Counted from the stretch's first letter, positions 49,975-57,316 are shown. The stretch is 64,000 bases of DNA from Companilactobacillus zhongbaensis (GCF_003946515.1 NZ_RHOM01000004.1:62001-126000); one strand, 5' to 3'. The notes: generated from the sequence alone by a model not told the origin. Numbers and translations are program-made.

Positions 49975-50235
49975 GAGACATGATATAGTAGCATGTCTCA
50001 CACATGTATCATCTCTGTAACCCTTGTGCCACTTGGTATAGGGACTATTATCATTCAACGTGAGACGTGAGACATGTATGTTTTAAAACTTCAAATAAAG
50101 CACTGTTACACACTTAGTAATACTTTTTTTAATACTTTGGTATTTACATGTCTCATGTCTCATTATTCTTGTAAGCCTTGATACTATTGGGATAAGGGGT
50201 GATACATATCATGTCTCTATCATGTCTCATGTCTC
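49975..50235. other. Iteron array, candidate replication origin of the satellite
   Basis: Nine copies of the octamer CATGTCTC in either orientation: 49975 (-), 49992 (+), 50062 (-, one mismatch), 50069 (-), 50147 (+), 50154 (+), 50210 (+), 50221 (+), 50228 (+). Some overlap with a 7-bp period. They frame a ~75-bp AT-rich segment (50077-50146). The array lies directly beside the 3' end of the VapE-type helicase gene, the place where SaPI-type islands carry their ori. Confidence 0.7.
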
Positions 50236-51637
50236 ATCTTCGTTTATATCCACGTCCGCGTTTGTTCTTGCTAATTCTTACGTTGTGACTTCTTTGCCAG
50301 GTATCTTGTAAGCTATTCATAACATCAGAAATCTGTTTACCAACATTTCCACGTGATGCAGAAATCAGCTGATCGTTACTAATATGAAAAGCAACTTGTA
50401 GAATTTCATTGGTGGTTACCTGGTCAATGAGTGTAGTTTCCTTAACTGGCTTTTTGTCCATGTCAACACAAGTACGATCGTTCATATAATCGTTAAAATA
50501 ATAACGTTTGTTTTCAGTAGGATATTCATTCCAATTGGTTGGTACTGGCATATCAAGATAAGATAATATTTGTTCCTCGCTAGGATCTTGAACCATAGCA
50601 TCTTTTTGATATTTCTCTGCAATCTTCTGTAAGGAATCTGTTATAAAGATTTGTCCACCATTGTTATATAAAACTTTGGCTTCTGCCAAGACTTGCAGAA
50701 TATCAGCATCATCTATATTGAACGGATCTTTCTTCTTTTCTTGAACATTACATTCAATAGGAAAAAAACGTCTGTTTCCTGTCTTATCCTTCAAGAATTC
50801 TGGTGGATTTGAAGTACCAATAAAAGCAATCTTACGTGGGTGATCTGTCGTGTAGCGTCCGTACGACGGTCTGTAATTGTCAAACTGTGCTGATATAAAA
50901 GACTTGACGTGATCTACATCAGTTCTACGCATGGCTGACAATTCACCAATTTCTACAATCCATTTACCTTTTAGTTGCTGGAAGTCGTCCTTAGTTTTAC
51001 CCATGGACTCTAGCTCATCTAAAAAGTAATCACGGTATATAGAACCTACTAGGGTACTTTTACCAATACCTTGACCGCCAAATAAGATAGGAACAATTTC
51101 AAACTTCACACCAGGGTTATAAACTCTAGCGACTGCACCTGTTAACCAACGTTTACATATCTCACGTGTATATTCGGTATCTTCTGTACCTAAGTAGTCT
51201 ATGAAAAAAGTTTCAACTCGCTTCACACCGTCCCATGTGACGGATTCAATACGTTGCTTGACGGGGTTAAAAGAGTGATCCATAGCAAACTTTACAATTG
51301 CATCACTGATAGCATCTTTAGTAGGAACGTAATTGTAATTATCCTCAATAAACAGCTTGAGTTTAGAATCATCACTATCTAGCCAGTCACCTGGTTTAGT
51401 ATCAAGTGAGTAGTTAGGCTTCAATTTTTGAAGCTGTTCTGAAAACTCGTTGTATTGAAGTAGGTCTTTCAATCTGGCATCATTTTGAAGTATTAAGAAT
51501 ACATTTTTGCTTGAACTAGATCGCATCGTACCTTTATCAGTTTTAAGGAATTGTTCCTTCCATAGATCAATAACGTTATCCGCATTAGTTTGCACTTGTG
51601 ACAGTTCTTTAATTTTGTTTTTAAGTCCTTCTTCCAT
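50234..51637 (-). CDS. VapE/VirE-family SF3-like replicative helicase
   Basis: The 467 residues have an N-terminal region of unknown fold, WDGVKRVETFFIDYLGTED (typical of VapE), a P-loop PILFGGQGIGKSTLVGSIYRDYFLDEL (about 184-210), Walker B-like WIVEIGELSAMRRTDVDHVKSFIS and RKIAFIGTSNPPEFLKDKTGNRRFFPIE. The C-terminal ~80 residues look like a DNA-binding winged helix ending in RRSHN...KNKRGRGYKRR. Such proteins act as replication initiator-helicases in satellites. It overlaps the prim-pol stop by one base. Confidence 0.92.
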   Translation of the reverse strand: MEEGLKNKIKELSQVQTNADNVIDLWKEQFLKTDKGTMRSSSSKNVFLILQNDARLKDLLQYNEFSEQLQKLKPNYSLDTKPGDWLDSDDSKLKLFIEDNYNYVPTKDAISDAIVKFAMDHSFNPVKQRIESVTWDGVKRVETFFIDYLGTEDTEYTREICKRWLTGAVARVYNPGVKFEIVPILFGGQGIGKSTLVGSIYRDYFLDELESMGKTKDDFQQLKGKWIVEIGELSAMRRTDVDHVKSFISAQFDNYRPSYGRYTTDHPRKIAFIGTSNPPEFLKDKTGNRRFFPIECNVQEKKKDPFNIDDADILQVLAEAKVLYNNGGQIFITDSLQKIAEKYQKDAMVQDPSEEQILSYLDMPVPTNWNEYPTENKRYYFNDYMNDRTCVDMDKKPVKETTLIDQVTTNEILQVAFHISNDQLISASRGNVGKQISDVMNSLQDTWQRSHNVRISKNKRGRGYKRR

Positions 51638-52434
51638 TAATTCACCTTCAATCTACGCAACTCCCTTGAAACAACCGAACTGTAAACAGTGTCCAGCTCT
51701 TTCTGTGGTAAAGGTGGGGATATAAAATTTTGATTAATAACCGACAATAATTCATAAACATTACTAGCACTGGTACCAACTGCTAGCATTGAACCTGCAA
51801 TACTTGTAATGAAATTGTTGCGTTGTCCCTTGGTGGCTCCTTTAACAATCTTGTCTAGTAATCTACCTGTGTACTTCTTAAATCGTGGCGTACCAGAACT
51901 AACATTATTAGCTGGCTTATCCTGGACAAACTCTAGTAACCAGGTGGGAGCTTGTTTTATATCATCAAAAGTCCCGCTTCCATTAGTGTAGCTAACTCCG
52001 TCAATACTGCTTGGAGCTATTAAGACGTTGCTTGTCATTAGATCAATACCAGAACCATCAAAAAAGGCATTGACGTTGTTTGTTAAGTCTAAATTTGCAG
52101 GCACTTTAAAAAACCAGTGAGTTCCGTTCCTTGGAGTTTTTTCAACTAGAGTATCGTTAGGAAGTGCCCCATATTTTTCCACAATAGTGGCAAGACTGTG
52201 AAGCCCATTGCCATTTCCGTGCATATCCACATCAACAACGATCAAACCCGATTTTTTTAAATTTACACCGATATTATTGTTAGTCCCATCGAACCATTCG
52301 CGCGCCATCGATTCATCATTTACTGCATCATTAAAACCATGGCTGTTTTTCAATCCGCCTTTACCGTCAGGAATAGCAGGATAATAATAGATTTTTCTTT
52401 TAGCAAGTTCTAATGCCGTTTCGTACGTATTCAA
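51637..52434 (-). CDS. Bifunctional primase/polymerase (Prim-Pol) protein
   Basis: The product has the archaeo-eukaryotic primase fold: AKRKIYYYPAIPDGKG, GVNLKKSGLIVVDVDMHGNGNG (metal-binding DxD) and the TPRNGTHWFFKVP and GSGIDLMTSNVLIAPSS blocks, then a C-terminal PriCT-like helical domain. TTG at 52434 is chosen as start: AAAGGAAG lies ~8 nt upstream and the gene upstream ends 16 nt before. A longer frame from an ATG at 52491 overlaps that gene and has no good ribosome binding site. Primes DNA for the adjacent helicase. Confidence 0.88.
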   Translation of the reverse strand: MNTYETALELAKRKIYYYPAIPDGKGGLKNSHGFNDAVNDESMAREWFDGTNNNIGVNLKKSGLIVVDVDMHGNGNGLHSLATIVEKYGALPNDTLVEKTPRNGTHWFFKVPANLDLTNNVNAFFDGSGIDLMTSNVLIAPSSIDGVSYTNGSGTFDDIKQAPTWLLEFVQDKPANNVSSGTPRFKKYTGRLLDKIVKGATKGQRNNFITSIAGSMLAVGTSASNVYELLSVINQNFISPPLPQKELDTVYSSVVSRELRRLKVN

Positions 52435-52450
52435 AATCTCACTTCCTTTA

Positions 52451-52744
52451 TTAGACGTTTTCTTCTTTCTTGCTGTTTTTAAGTTCTTCATTTACCATGT
52501 CGTATATCCGCCCATGTGTATCTGTCAATTTGTCCTCAATTACGTTGGTAAGTGTCACTAGTTGAGGGGCTACTATCCTGATTTCTTCAGCTAATAAAAT
52601 GGCTGGTTCTTGTTTATTTTCATAAGAGATCCTTTCGCCATCGATTCGCTGAATACTGTCAGATAATAGTCGTACTAAATTGATAATGTCGTACACTTCA
52701 ATTCCAGACATCTCTACATCATTTACATCAAAACTTTTTATCAT
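52451..52744 (-). CDS. Small acidic satellite protein, PAILLAEEI motif
   Basis: A 97-residue all-helical, acidic protein of unknown function. Its segment ISYENKQEPAILLAEEIRIVAPQLVTLTNVI resembles the C-terminus of the next gene upstream (VVVPAIVLADEIAQDAKAISNAI), so the two look like paralogues with different N-termini. It has AGGGAG upstream. Position before prim-pol suggests a replication or regulatory accessory role; this is inference. Confidence 0.7.
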   Translation of the reverse strand: MIKSFDVNDVEMSGIEVYDIINLVRLLSDSIQRIDGERISYENKQEPAILLAEEIRIVAPQLVTLTNVIEDKLTDTHGRIYDMVNEELKNSKKEENV

Positions 52745-52865
52745 AATTGAAAATCTCCCTTAAATAATTTATAATTAAGGCAAGAAAATATTTGCTATCT
52801 CTAGGAATTACTAACTTTGGTCGGTCTGGTAACTCCTATTTTTTTTTGCCTTTTTTTGTAATTCA

Positions 52866-53087
52866 TTACTGTAATAAAATAGCATTACTGATAGCTTTAG
52901 CATCTTGAGCAATTTCATCTGCTAATACGATAGCTGGTACAACTACTTTCTTTTCACCATCGTTCACTGTGATCGTGCTATTTCCTTTTAAAGCGTCTAG
53001 GTTTGTTTCAATGTTGCGAATGTGTGCTTGGATATTTTCATCTTGTGCTTCAAGGAAATTCATTTCTTCTTCGTCACTTTCAAACAT
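52866..53087 (-). CDS. Small acidic satellite protein, PAIVLADEI motif
   Basis: The 73-residue acidic protein (MFESDEEEMNFLEAQDENIQAHIRNIETNLDALKGNSTITVNDGEKKVVVPAIVLADEIAQDAKAISNAILLQ) starts with a charged helix and ends with the motif shared with the 97-residue neighbour. Ribosome binding site GGGAGAAAT before the ATG. No known function. Confidence 0.7.
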   Translation of the reverse strand: MFESDEEEMNFLEAQDENIQAHIRNIETNLDALKGNSTITVNDGEKKVVVPAIVLADEIAQDAKAISNAILLQ

Positions 53088-53126
53088 AATTATTTCTCCC
53101 TTATTAGTTAGTAAACTTATAACTGT

Positions 53127-53142
53127 GCGCCGTGCAAAGCTA
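53127..53142 (+). repeat. 16-bp direct repeat, copy 1
   Basis: GCGCCGTGCAAAGCTA, identical to 54171-54186. Located in the leader of the 73-residue acidic protein gene, just after the AlpA-like gene stop. Role unknown. Confidence 0.7.
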
Positions 53143-53145
53143 CTG

Positions 53146-53322
53146 TTATATTTTTTTAGATTCTAAGAACTTATCACAATCTACTTGATCTATTCTTTTA
53201 ACACCACCAACAATTGAAACTTTAAGACCCTGGTCAATGTATTTGTACAATGTGTTGTAACTTCCAATATTCAAATACTTTAAGGCTTGACCAAGTTTCA
53301 TATATCTTGGTAAATCAGTCAT
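53146..53322 (-). CDS. AlpA/excisionase-like small DNA-binding protein
   Basis: A 58-residue protein, MTDLPRYMKLGQALKYLNIGSYNTLYKYIDQGLKVSIVGGVKRIDQVDCDKFLESKKI, with the MerR/excisionase-type winged helix pattern: a LGQALKYLNIGSYNTLYKYI helix-turn-helix and a GGVKRI wing. AlpA/Xis proteins control integrase expression or excision in satellites. AGGAG precedes the ATG. It is the first gene of the leftward operon and is transcribed from the operator-controlled promoter at 53375-53403. Confidence 0.85.
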   Translation of the reverse strand: MTDLPRYMKLGQALKYLNIGSYNTLYKYIDQGLKVSIVGGVKRIDQVDCDKFLESKKI

Positions 53323-53348
53323 AATTTTTCATCTCCTCTCATCTGAAT

Positions 53349-53461
53349 ATCTAAGTTTCTTAGATTATGTAAATATTTTATATCTAAGTTTTTTAGATGT
53401 CAATATCTAATTTTATTAGATATTAGTTACTTCAAATTAAATATATCTATTTTCCTTAGAT
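53349..53461. promoter_or_regulatory. Four 17-bp palindromic operators
   Basis: ATCTAAGTTTCTTAGAT (53349-53365, perfect), ATCTAAGTTTTTTAGAT (53382-53398, one mismatch between arms), ATCTAATTTTATTAGAT (53405-53421, perfect) and ATCTATTTTCCTTAGAT (53445-53461, imperfect). Consensus ATCTAA(G/T)-TTT-(C/A)TTAGAT. They lie between the divergent AlpA-like and XRE repressor genes, so the XRE protein (or AlpA) is the expected ligand. Confidence 0.85.
53375..53403 (-). promoter_or_regulatory. Leftward promoter of the satellite lytic operon
   Basis: Minus strand TTGACA (53403-53398), a 17-bp spacer and TAAAAT (53380-53375). The spacer is almost exactly operator 2, so repressor binding would block RNA polymerase directly. 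Transcription would run into AlpA, replication and packaging genes. Confidence 0.85.
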
Positions 53462-53467
53462 AATTAG

Positions 53468-53496
53468 TTGTATTAGCTCTCATTAGTTGTTATTCT
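53468..53496 (+). promoter_or_regulatory. Rightward promoter of the XRE repressor gene
   Basis: TTGTAT (53468-53473), a 17-bp spacer and TATTCT (53491-53496). Operator 4 ends 7 bp before its -35, allowing autoregulation. Confidence 0.55.
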
Positions 53497-53520
53497 TTAC
53501 ATAAAAGAGTGGTGATTAAT

Positions 53521-54150
53521 TTGACTGAAAAAAATAATAATAGATTAAAAGAATTAAGAAAGAAAAAAGGAAAAACTTTAGATGATATTGAATTAGATAC
53601 GAAAATCAAACGTGGAACTTTTAGCAATTACGAGAATGGAAAAACCGAGCCTAAACTTGAGGTGTGGGAAAAACTAGCTAACTATTTTGATGTTCCTGTT
53701 TCCTATCTACAAGGTATTTCTGATGACCCTAACGGTTGGAATGATTGGGCAAACGCTACTGGACACTCTGTATCTCAAATAAAAAAAGAAATTAAGAGAA
53801 TGACTGATTCAAATAGAATCGATAAAAATGAGAACATCCAAAAGATAATTGGACAAGCAGTAGAAAACTTGGAGGGTCAAGGTCAAACTGATAAGGGTGT
53901 TATTAATAACTTACAATTTGCAATTTCTCAATTAGGCTCTACTGTCAATAATGCTTATATTGATCCAAAAAAAAAGGAACAATTTAAAGTAAATCCTGGT
54001 TCAGAACTTGACATTTATAATTATCCTAATGGAATTAAAGATATTATTTATGATGATATGAGTGTAGAAGTATACGATGAAATATTTAAAATATTACAAA
54101 ATACCAGGGCGGAACTTTATGATTTAATTTCTAAATATCATCTTCATTAA
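53521..54150 (+). CDS. XRE-family repressor of the satellite (Stl/CI-like)
   Basis: N-terminal HTH (about residues 8-66: NNNRLKELRKKKGKTLDDIELDTKIKRGTFSNYENGKTEPKLEVWEKLANYFDVPVSYLQG). The C-terminal ~140 residues are helical and show no LexA/CI peptidase Ser-Lys dyad, so derepression by RecA cleavage is not apparent; an Stl-like mode, where a helper protein displaces it, is plausible. Start uncertain: TTG at 53521 with GGTG upstream, or GTG at 53509. It is divergent from the AlpA gene across the operator array, like SaPI stl. Confidence 0.85.
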   Translation: MTEKNNNRLKELRKKKGKTLDDIELDTKIKRGTFSNYENGKTEPKLEVWEKLANYFDVPVSYLQGISDDPNGWNDWANATGHSVSQIKKEIKRMTDSNRIDKNENIQKIIGQAVENLEGQGQTDKGVINNLQFAISQLGSTVNNAYIDPKKKEQFKVNPGSELDIYNYPNGIKDIIYDDMSVEVYDEIFKILQNTRAELYDLISKYHLH

Positions 54151-54170
54151 TTAACCATCTCCCCATAAAC

Positions 54171-54186
54171 GCGCCGTGCAAAGCTA
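54171..54186 (+). repeat. 16-bp direct repeat, copy 2
   Basis: GCGCCGTGCAAAGCTA, identical to 53127-53142, located 20 bp before the integrase start. It may be a binding site shared by the int leader and the other copy. Confidence 0.7.
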
Positions 54187-54205
54187 GAAATGGGGAAACT
54201 AAACT

Positions 54206-55390
54206 ATGGCAAGTTTTACACAATACAAAACAAAAGATGGTAGTAAATTTTGGCGTTGCCAGTACACCATTGCAACTGATCCATTAACTGGCAAAAGAAC
54301 TAAACGACAAAAACGTGGTTTTAAGACACGCAAAGAATGTGAAATTTATGTAGCTCATCAATTGGCTGACTTAGATAATCACGGATTTAAGGAAGACACT
54401 AACGCAACGTACAAAGACGTGTACGATAGTTTCATTGAGTCTTATAGGAAGACGGTCAAAGAAAGCACGCTAAACCACGTCTTAGGAATGTTTAGAATAC
54501 ATATCTTGCCAGCTTTCGGGAAATATAAGATAAAAAAAATAACCGTTACTACCTGTCAAAAGATAGTAAACGGTTGGTATGATGATTTTTCAGACTATAA
54601 AAAGATTAAGAATTATGCCAATCTTGTTTTTAAAGAAGCCAGACGTTTGAGTATCATATATGAAAACCCTATGGATCTTGTAATTATGCCAAAAAAGAAG
54701 GCTAAAATGCAAAATGCTGATGATAATAAATTTTGGGATAAAAACGAATTACAGGCTTTCATAAATCAAACTAACAAGTATTATGGTGGTAGAAATGAGA
54801 AAGCAGTAGCATTGTTTAGACTACTAGCCTTCACAGGTGCCAGGAAAGCTGAAATATTGGCTTTACAGGTTGCTGACTTTGACTATAAAGATAAGACATT
54901 ATTAATTAATAAAACTGTTACAAGGGATATTGATAACCACCAGGTTATTGGTACACCTAAAACTATTAATGGCTATCGTACTTTACACTTAGATCAAAAT
55001 ACTGCGGATATTTTGAACCATTGGATAAGTACAATGCACAAAGAAATGTTTATGCTTGGATATAATACTGGTTCACGGAACCAATGGATATTTCCTAATA
55101 CTCACAACCAACTATTATCTATGATGAAACCAAACAAGTGGATGGATGCAGTTATTGACTCATACAATAATGATAAAGATAATAGAAAAAAATTAAAACG
55201 TATTACACCACATAAACTAAGACATACCTGGATAACACTTGCTATTGAATCAAACAATCTAACCTTGAAACAAATTCAAAAGCAAGTTGGTGACAGTGAC
55301 ACTAGTGTTATTCTTAATACTTACGCTCATGTTACCAAACAAGCCACCGAGGAAACAATAGATAAATTTACCAGTTATGTAGGCTTCTAA
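54206..55390 (+). CDS. int: Site-specific tyrosine recombinase (integrase)
   Basis: Integrates and excises the element at tRNA-Glu. The 394 residues have an N-terminal AP2-like arm-binding domain (FTQYKTKDGSKFWRCQYTIATDPLTGKRTKRQKRGFKTRKECE), a SAM-like core-binding domain (about 65-165) and a catalytic domain with LLAFTGARKAEILAL (Arg), TPHKLRHTWITLAIE (HxxR) and NTYAHVT (Tyr nucleophile). Intact, so the element may still be mobile. It is transcribed toward attR, about 100 bp away. Confidence 0.95.
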   Translation: MASFTQYKTKDGSKFWRCQYTIATDPLTGKRTKRQKRGFKTRKECEIYVAHQLADLDNHGFKEDTNATYKDVYDSFIESYRKTVKESTLNHVLGMFRIHILPAFGKYKIKKITVTTCQKIVNGWYDDFSDYKKIKNYANLVFKEARRLSIIYENPMDLVIMPKKKAKMQNADDNKFWDKNELQAFINQTNKYYGGRNEKAVALFRLLAFTGARKAEILALQVADFDYKDKTLLINKTVTRDIDNHQVIGTPKTINGYRTLHLDQNTADILNHWISTMHKEMFMLGYNTGSRNQWIFPNTHNQLLSMMKPNKWMDAVIDSYNNDKDNRKKLKRITPHKLRHTWITLAIESNNLTLKQIQKQVGDSDTSVILNTYAHVTKQATEETIDKFTSYVGF

Positions 55391-55395
55391 ATTTT

Positions 55396-55418
55396 CGGAG
55401 CCACGAGCGGAGCCGTTA
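55396..55418 (+). repeat. Candidate integrase arm sites near attR
   Basis: CGGAGCCACGA (55396-55406) followed by CGGAGCCGTTA (55408-55418). The same motif occurs twice in tandem near attL (42257-42278). Both pairs lie 70-90 bp inside the element from the att core, as arm-type integrase sites do. Confidence 0.6.
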
Positions 55419-55487
55419 GGTGTTTAAGCGCTATTAAACCCTTGTAAGCACTGGTATTATAAGGTTTCATCATGTGGGGATATAACC

Positions 55488-55512
55488 CCCATACGGGTGA
55501 TAATTGAATTTT
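55488..55512 (+). repeat. attR core
   Basis: Second copy of the tRNA-Glu 3' end sequence (CCCATACGGG, T, GATAATTGA, A, TTTT), two mismatches with the left copy. A U-rich hairpin shortly after (55530-55560) probably was the original tRNA terminator. Confidence 0.85.
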
Positions 55513-55628
55513 TTCTATCTTAAAAATCTGTAGACGTTGAGTTTACGGGTCTTTTTTTATGATAAATATTTTAGACGTCCAGTACTCTGAATGACATTAA
55601 AAGCTGAATAAAATTTAGGAGAAGTAAT

Positions 55629-55994
55629 ATGGGATTATTTGGAAATGCAAGTGTCACTGATAAAGATTCAACAGAAAATAATCTTTCAAAAATACTGATT
55701 GATGGTGAATCTGTTCAACTATCGTATAAACTTATCAGGGATAAGTTTGTTTTCACAAATAAGAGATTAATAATCATCAACGTTCAAGGGCTCTCCGGTT
55801 CAAAGACTAGTTATAGAAGTATACCCTATCGATCAATTTCCAGATTCAGTATCGAAACAACCGGGACCTTTGACATAGACGCTGAACTAAAAATCTGGAT
55901 TTCAGGACAAGTCGAACCCTCTGAATCGTACAAATTCAGTGGTGACAATCATATTTACGATATACAACGGGCATTGGCTACCGCAATCTTATAA
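55629..55994 (+). CDS. PH-domain (bPH_1-like) protein
   Basis: Small soluble protein of 121 residues with a bacterial pleckstrin-homology fold: LIDGESVQLSYKLIRDKFVFTNKRLIIINVQGLSGSKTSYRSIPYRSISRFSIETTGTFDIDAELKIWISG and a C-terminal helix (IYDIQRALATAIL). This is characteristic of the bPH_1 family, whose role is unknown. Ribosome binding site AGGAGAAG precedes the ATG. The gene is just outside attR; it was probably the chromosomal neighbour of tRNA-Glu. Confidence 0.85.
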   Translation: MGLFGNASVTDKDSTENNLSKILIDGESVQLSYKLIRDKFVFTNKRLIIINVQGLSGSKTSYRSIPYRSISRFSIETTGTFDIDAELKIWISGQVEPSESYKFSGDNHIYDIQRALATAIL

Positions 55995-56090
55995 ATCATG
56001 TTAAAATACACCTATGGAATCAAGGTAACCCTTTGGTTTAAAAGCCCTTGCCTCATCGAGCCTTTGGTAACGATGTTGTGTTTCATATTA

Positions 56091-56127
56091 GTAGAGCTAA
56101 TCTCAAGCTGAGGTTAGCTCTTTTTCT
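56091..56127 (+). terminator. Intrinsic terminator
   Basis: AGAGCTAA-t-CTCA-agc-TGAG-g-TTAGCTCT stem-loop followed by TTTTTC, ~100 nt after the PH-domain gene. Confidence 0.85.
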
Positions 56128-56241
56128 TGCATTAATATAATTTATTTGTGCAATATTCACTAATTCTGAGATTACTAATTTATGGTATCAACGGTATTTT
56201 CTTTGTATAATATTAGGTAAATCTTACTGAGGTGAACTAAT

Positions 56242-56571
56242 ATGAAAAAATTATTTATGCTGCTCACTCTAATACTTTCAATCGTCACAATTTCCGCTTG
56301 TGCCCAAAACAAGTCTGCAGATTATAACAGTGAAAAATCTTTTGAAACTGCACTTAATAAAGGGAAAGACTTAGAAAATAAAACTGTAAAAATTAAAGTT
56401 AACAAAATAGTTCCAAACAGTGCTTTTGGATACAACATCCAAACTGGTAAACATTTGAATTTTGTTTCAGACGATAATCCAAAAGTAAAAAAGGGTGACA
56501 CTTTGATTCTAAAAGTCAAAAACATCAAAAGTGTTCTTGGTAGCTACATAATCACTTATGATAAACAGTAA
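56242..56571 (+). CDS. Small lipoprotein of unknown function
   Basis: The 109 residues begin with a lipoprotein signal (MKKLFMLLTLILSIVTISAC, lipobox Cys20). The mature part (about 85 residues) is lysine-rich and predicted to be a small beta-barrel (NKTVKIKVNKIVPNSAFGYNIQTGKHLNFVSDDNPKVKKGDTLILKVKN), reminiscent of an OB-fold as in YceI/DUF-type lipoproteins; I cannot assign a family. Ribosome binding site GAGGTG upstream. Likely monocistronic. Confidence 0.8.
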   Translation: MKKLFMLLTLILSIVTISACAQNKSADYNSEKSFETALNKGKDLENKTVKIKVNKIVPNSAFGYNIQTGKHLNFVSDDNPKVKKGDTLILKVKNIKSVLGSYIITYDKQ

Positions 56572-56741
56572 ATCCAATAAATATCGAAATGATCACTTTA
56601 CATCTTTTGATTTTGATCATATTTATCTGTAAAAATACCACTATCGCAACGTTATTCAACAAATTGCTGGTATGCATAAAAGCATTACCAAGTCCAATAA
56701 GCTGAACGACTTGAAAAGCTGCCTAATGGGAGGATTTACAA

Positions 56742-57311
56742 ATGAAAAAAGGATTGTTATACGGGACTATTTCGCTGGCTACTCTTATTCTCATCGCCAC
56801 TGGCTGTTCAAATAATAATTCTGATGATAAAAAGTCAGAAAATAAGACTGAACAGACAGAAAAATCTACAAAAGTTAAAAGTCAAGATGTGTCCGAGAAA
56901 AAATGGACTTATAAAGATGATGTCTTTGATGCAGGGAATTTAACTTATAAATTCACCAAATCAGAAGTTAGAGATTCCATTACCGATGGTGAAAAAGTCC
57001 TCGTTTTATATACGGACGTAACAAATAATTCAAAGAAAGAACAAGATCCATCCAATATATACATGGTACTTCATGCCTATCAAAAGACTGATACAGCAAA
57101 CAAGCAGCTTGATCCAGGTATGACGGCATTAGATGAAAATGCAAATGATCCACTACAAGCAGAAAATGATGCTTTATCAGATAAACTATTGCCAGGGAAA
57201 ACTACACATGCAGTTGTTGTGTTCTCATTAGTAAATGATAAAGATGTTAAAGTTGAATTTTCAAATGAGGATTTCAAAACTATTGGGACAAAAACTTACA
57301 GTATTAATTAA
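56742..57311 (+). CDS. DUF5067-like lipoprotein
   Basis: The 189-residue precursor has a lipoprotein signal (MKKGLLYGTISLATLILIATGC, Cys22), a low-complexity N/D/K/E linker (about 23-52) and a C-terminal immunoglobulin-like domain (LTYKFTKSEVRDSITDGEKVLVLYTDVTNNSKKEQDPSNIYMVLHAYQ) as in the DUF5067 / DUF4352 extracellular family. Probably sits on the outer face of the membrane; role unknown. Ribosome binding site GGGAGG. Ends at a bidirectional terminator. Confidence 0.85.
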   Translation: MKKGLLYGTISLATLILIATGCSNNNSDDKKSENKTEQTEKSTKVKSQDVSEKKWTYKDDVFDAGNLTYKFTKSEVRDSITDGEKVLVLYTDVTNNSKKEQDPSNIYMVLHAYQKTDTANKQLDPGMTALDENANDPLQAENDALSDKLLPGKTTHAVVVFSLVNDKDVKVEFSNEDFKTIGTKTYSIN

Positions 57312-57316
57312 GATTA

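Larger units (their letters stand above)
42144..55512. mobile_element. Integrated satellite resembling a capsid-forming PICI, at tRNA-Glu
   Basis: Bounded by a 25-bp imperfect direct repeat (42144-42168 and 55488-55512). It encodes integrase, XRE repressor, AlpA-like protein, two small proteins, prim-pol, VapE-type helicase, HNH nuclease, TerS, TerL, DUF1056, portal, protease-capsid fusion, and two connector proteins. All except the repressor and integrase are on the minus strand. There are no tail, tape-measure, baseplate, holin or endolysin genes, so it cannot make a full virion alone. This composition fits the capsid-forming phage-inducible islands described for Gram-positive and Gram-negative hosts. 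A prophage deleted for its tail genes is the alternative. Confidence 0.8.

Noticed and set aside
49975-50235. CRISPR array at the CATGTCTC repeats
   Set aside because: Repeats are only 8 bp, occur in both orientations and at irregular spacing; iterons fit better.
52790-52865. Plus-strand terminator near GGAATTAC...GTAACTCC with T-run
   Set aside because: It points away from all plus-strand genes; no transcript would need it, so the hairpin is noted but not called.
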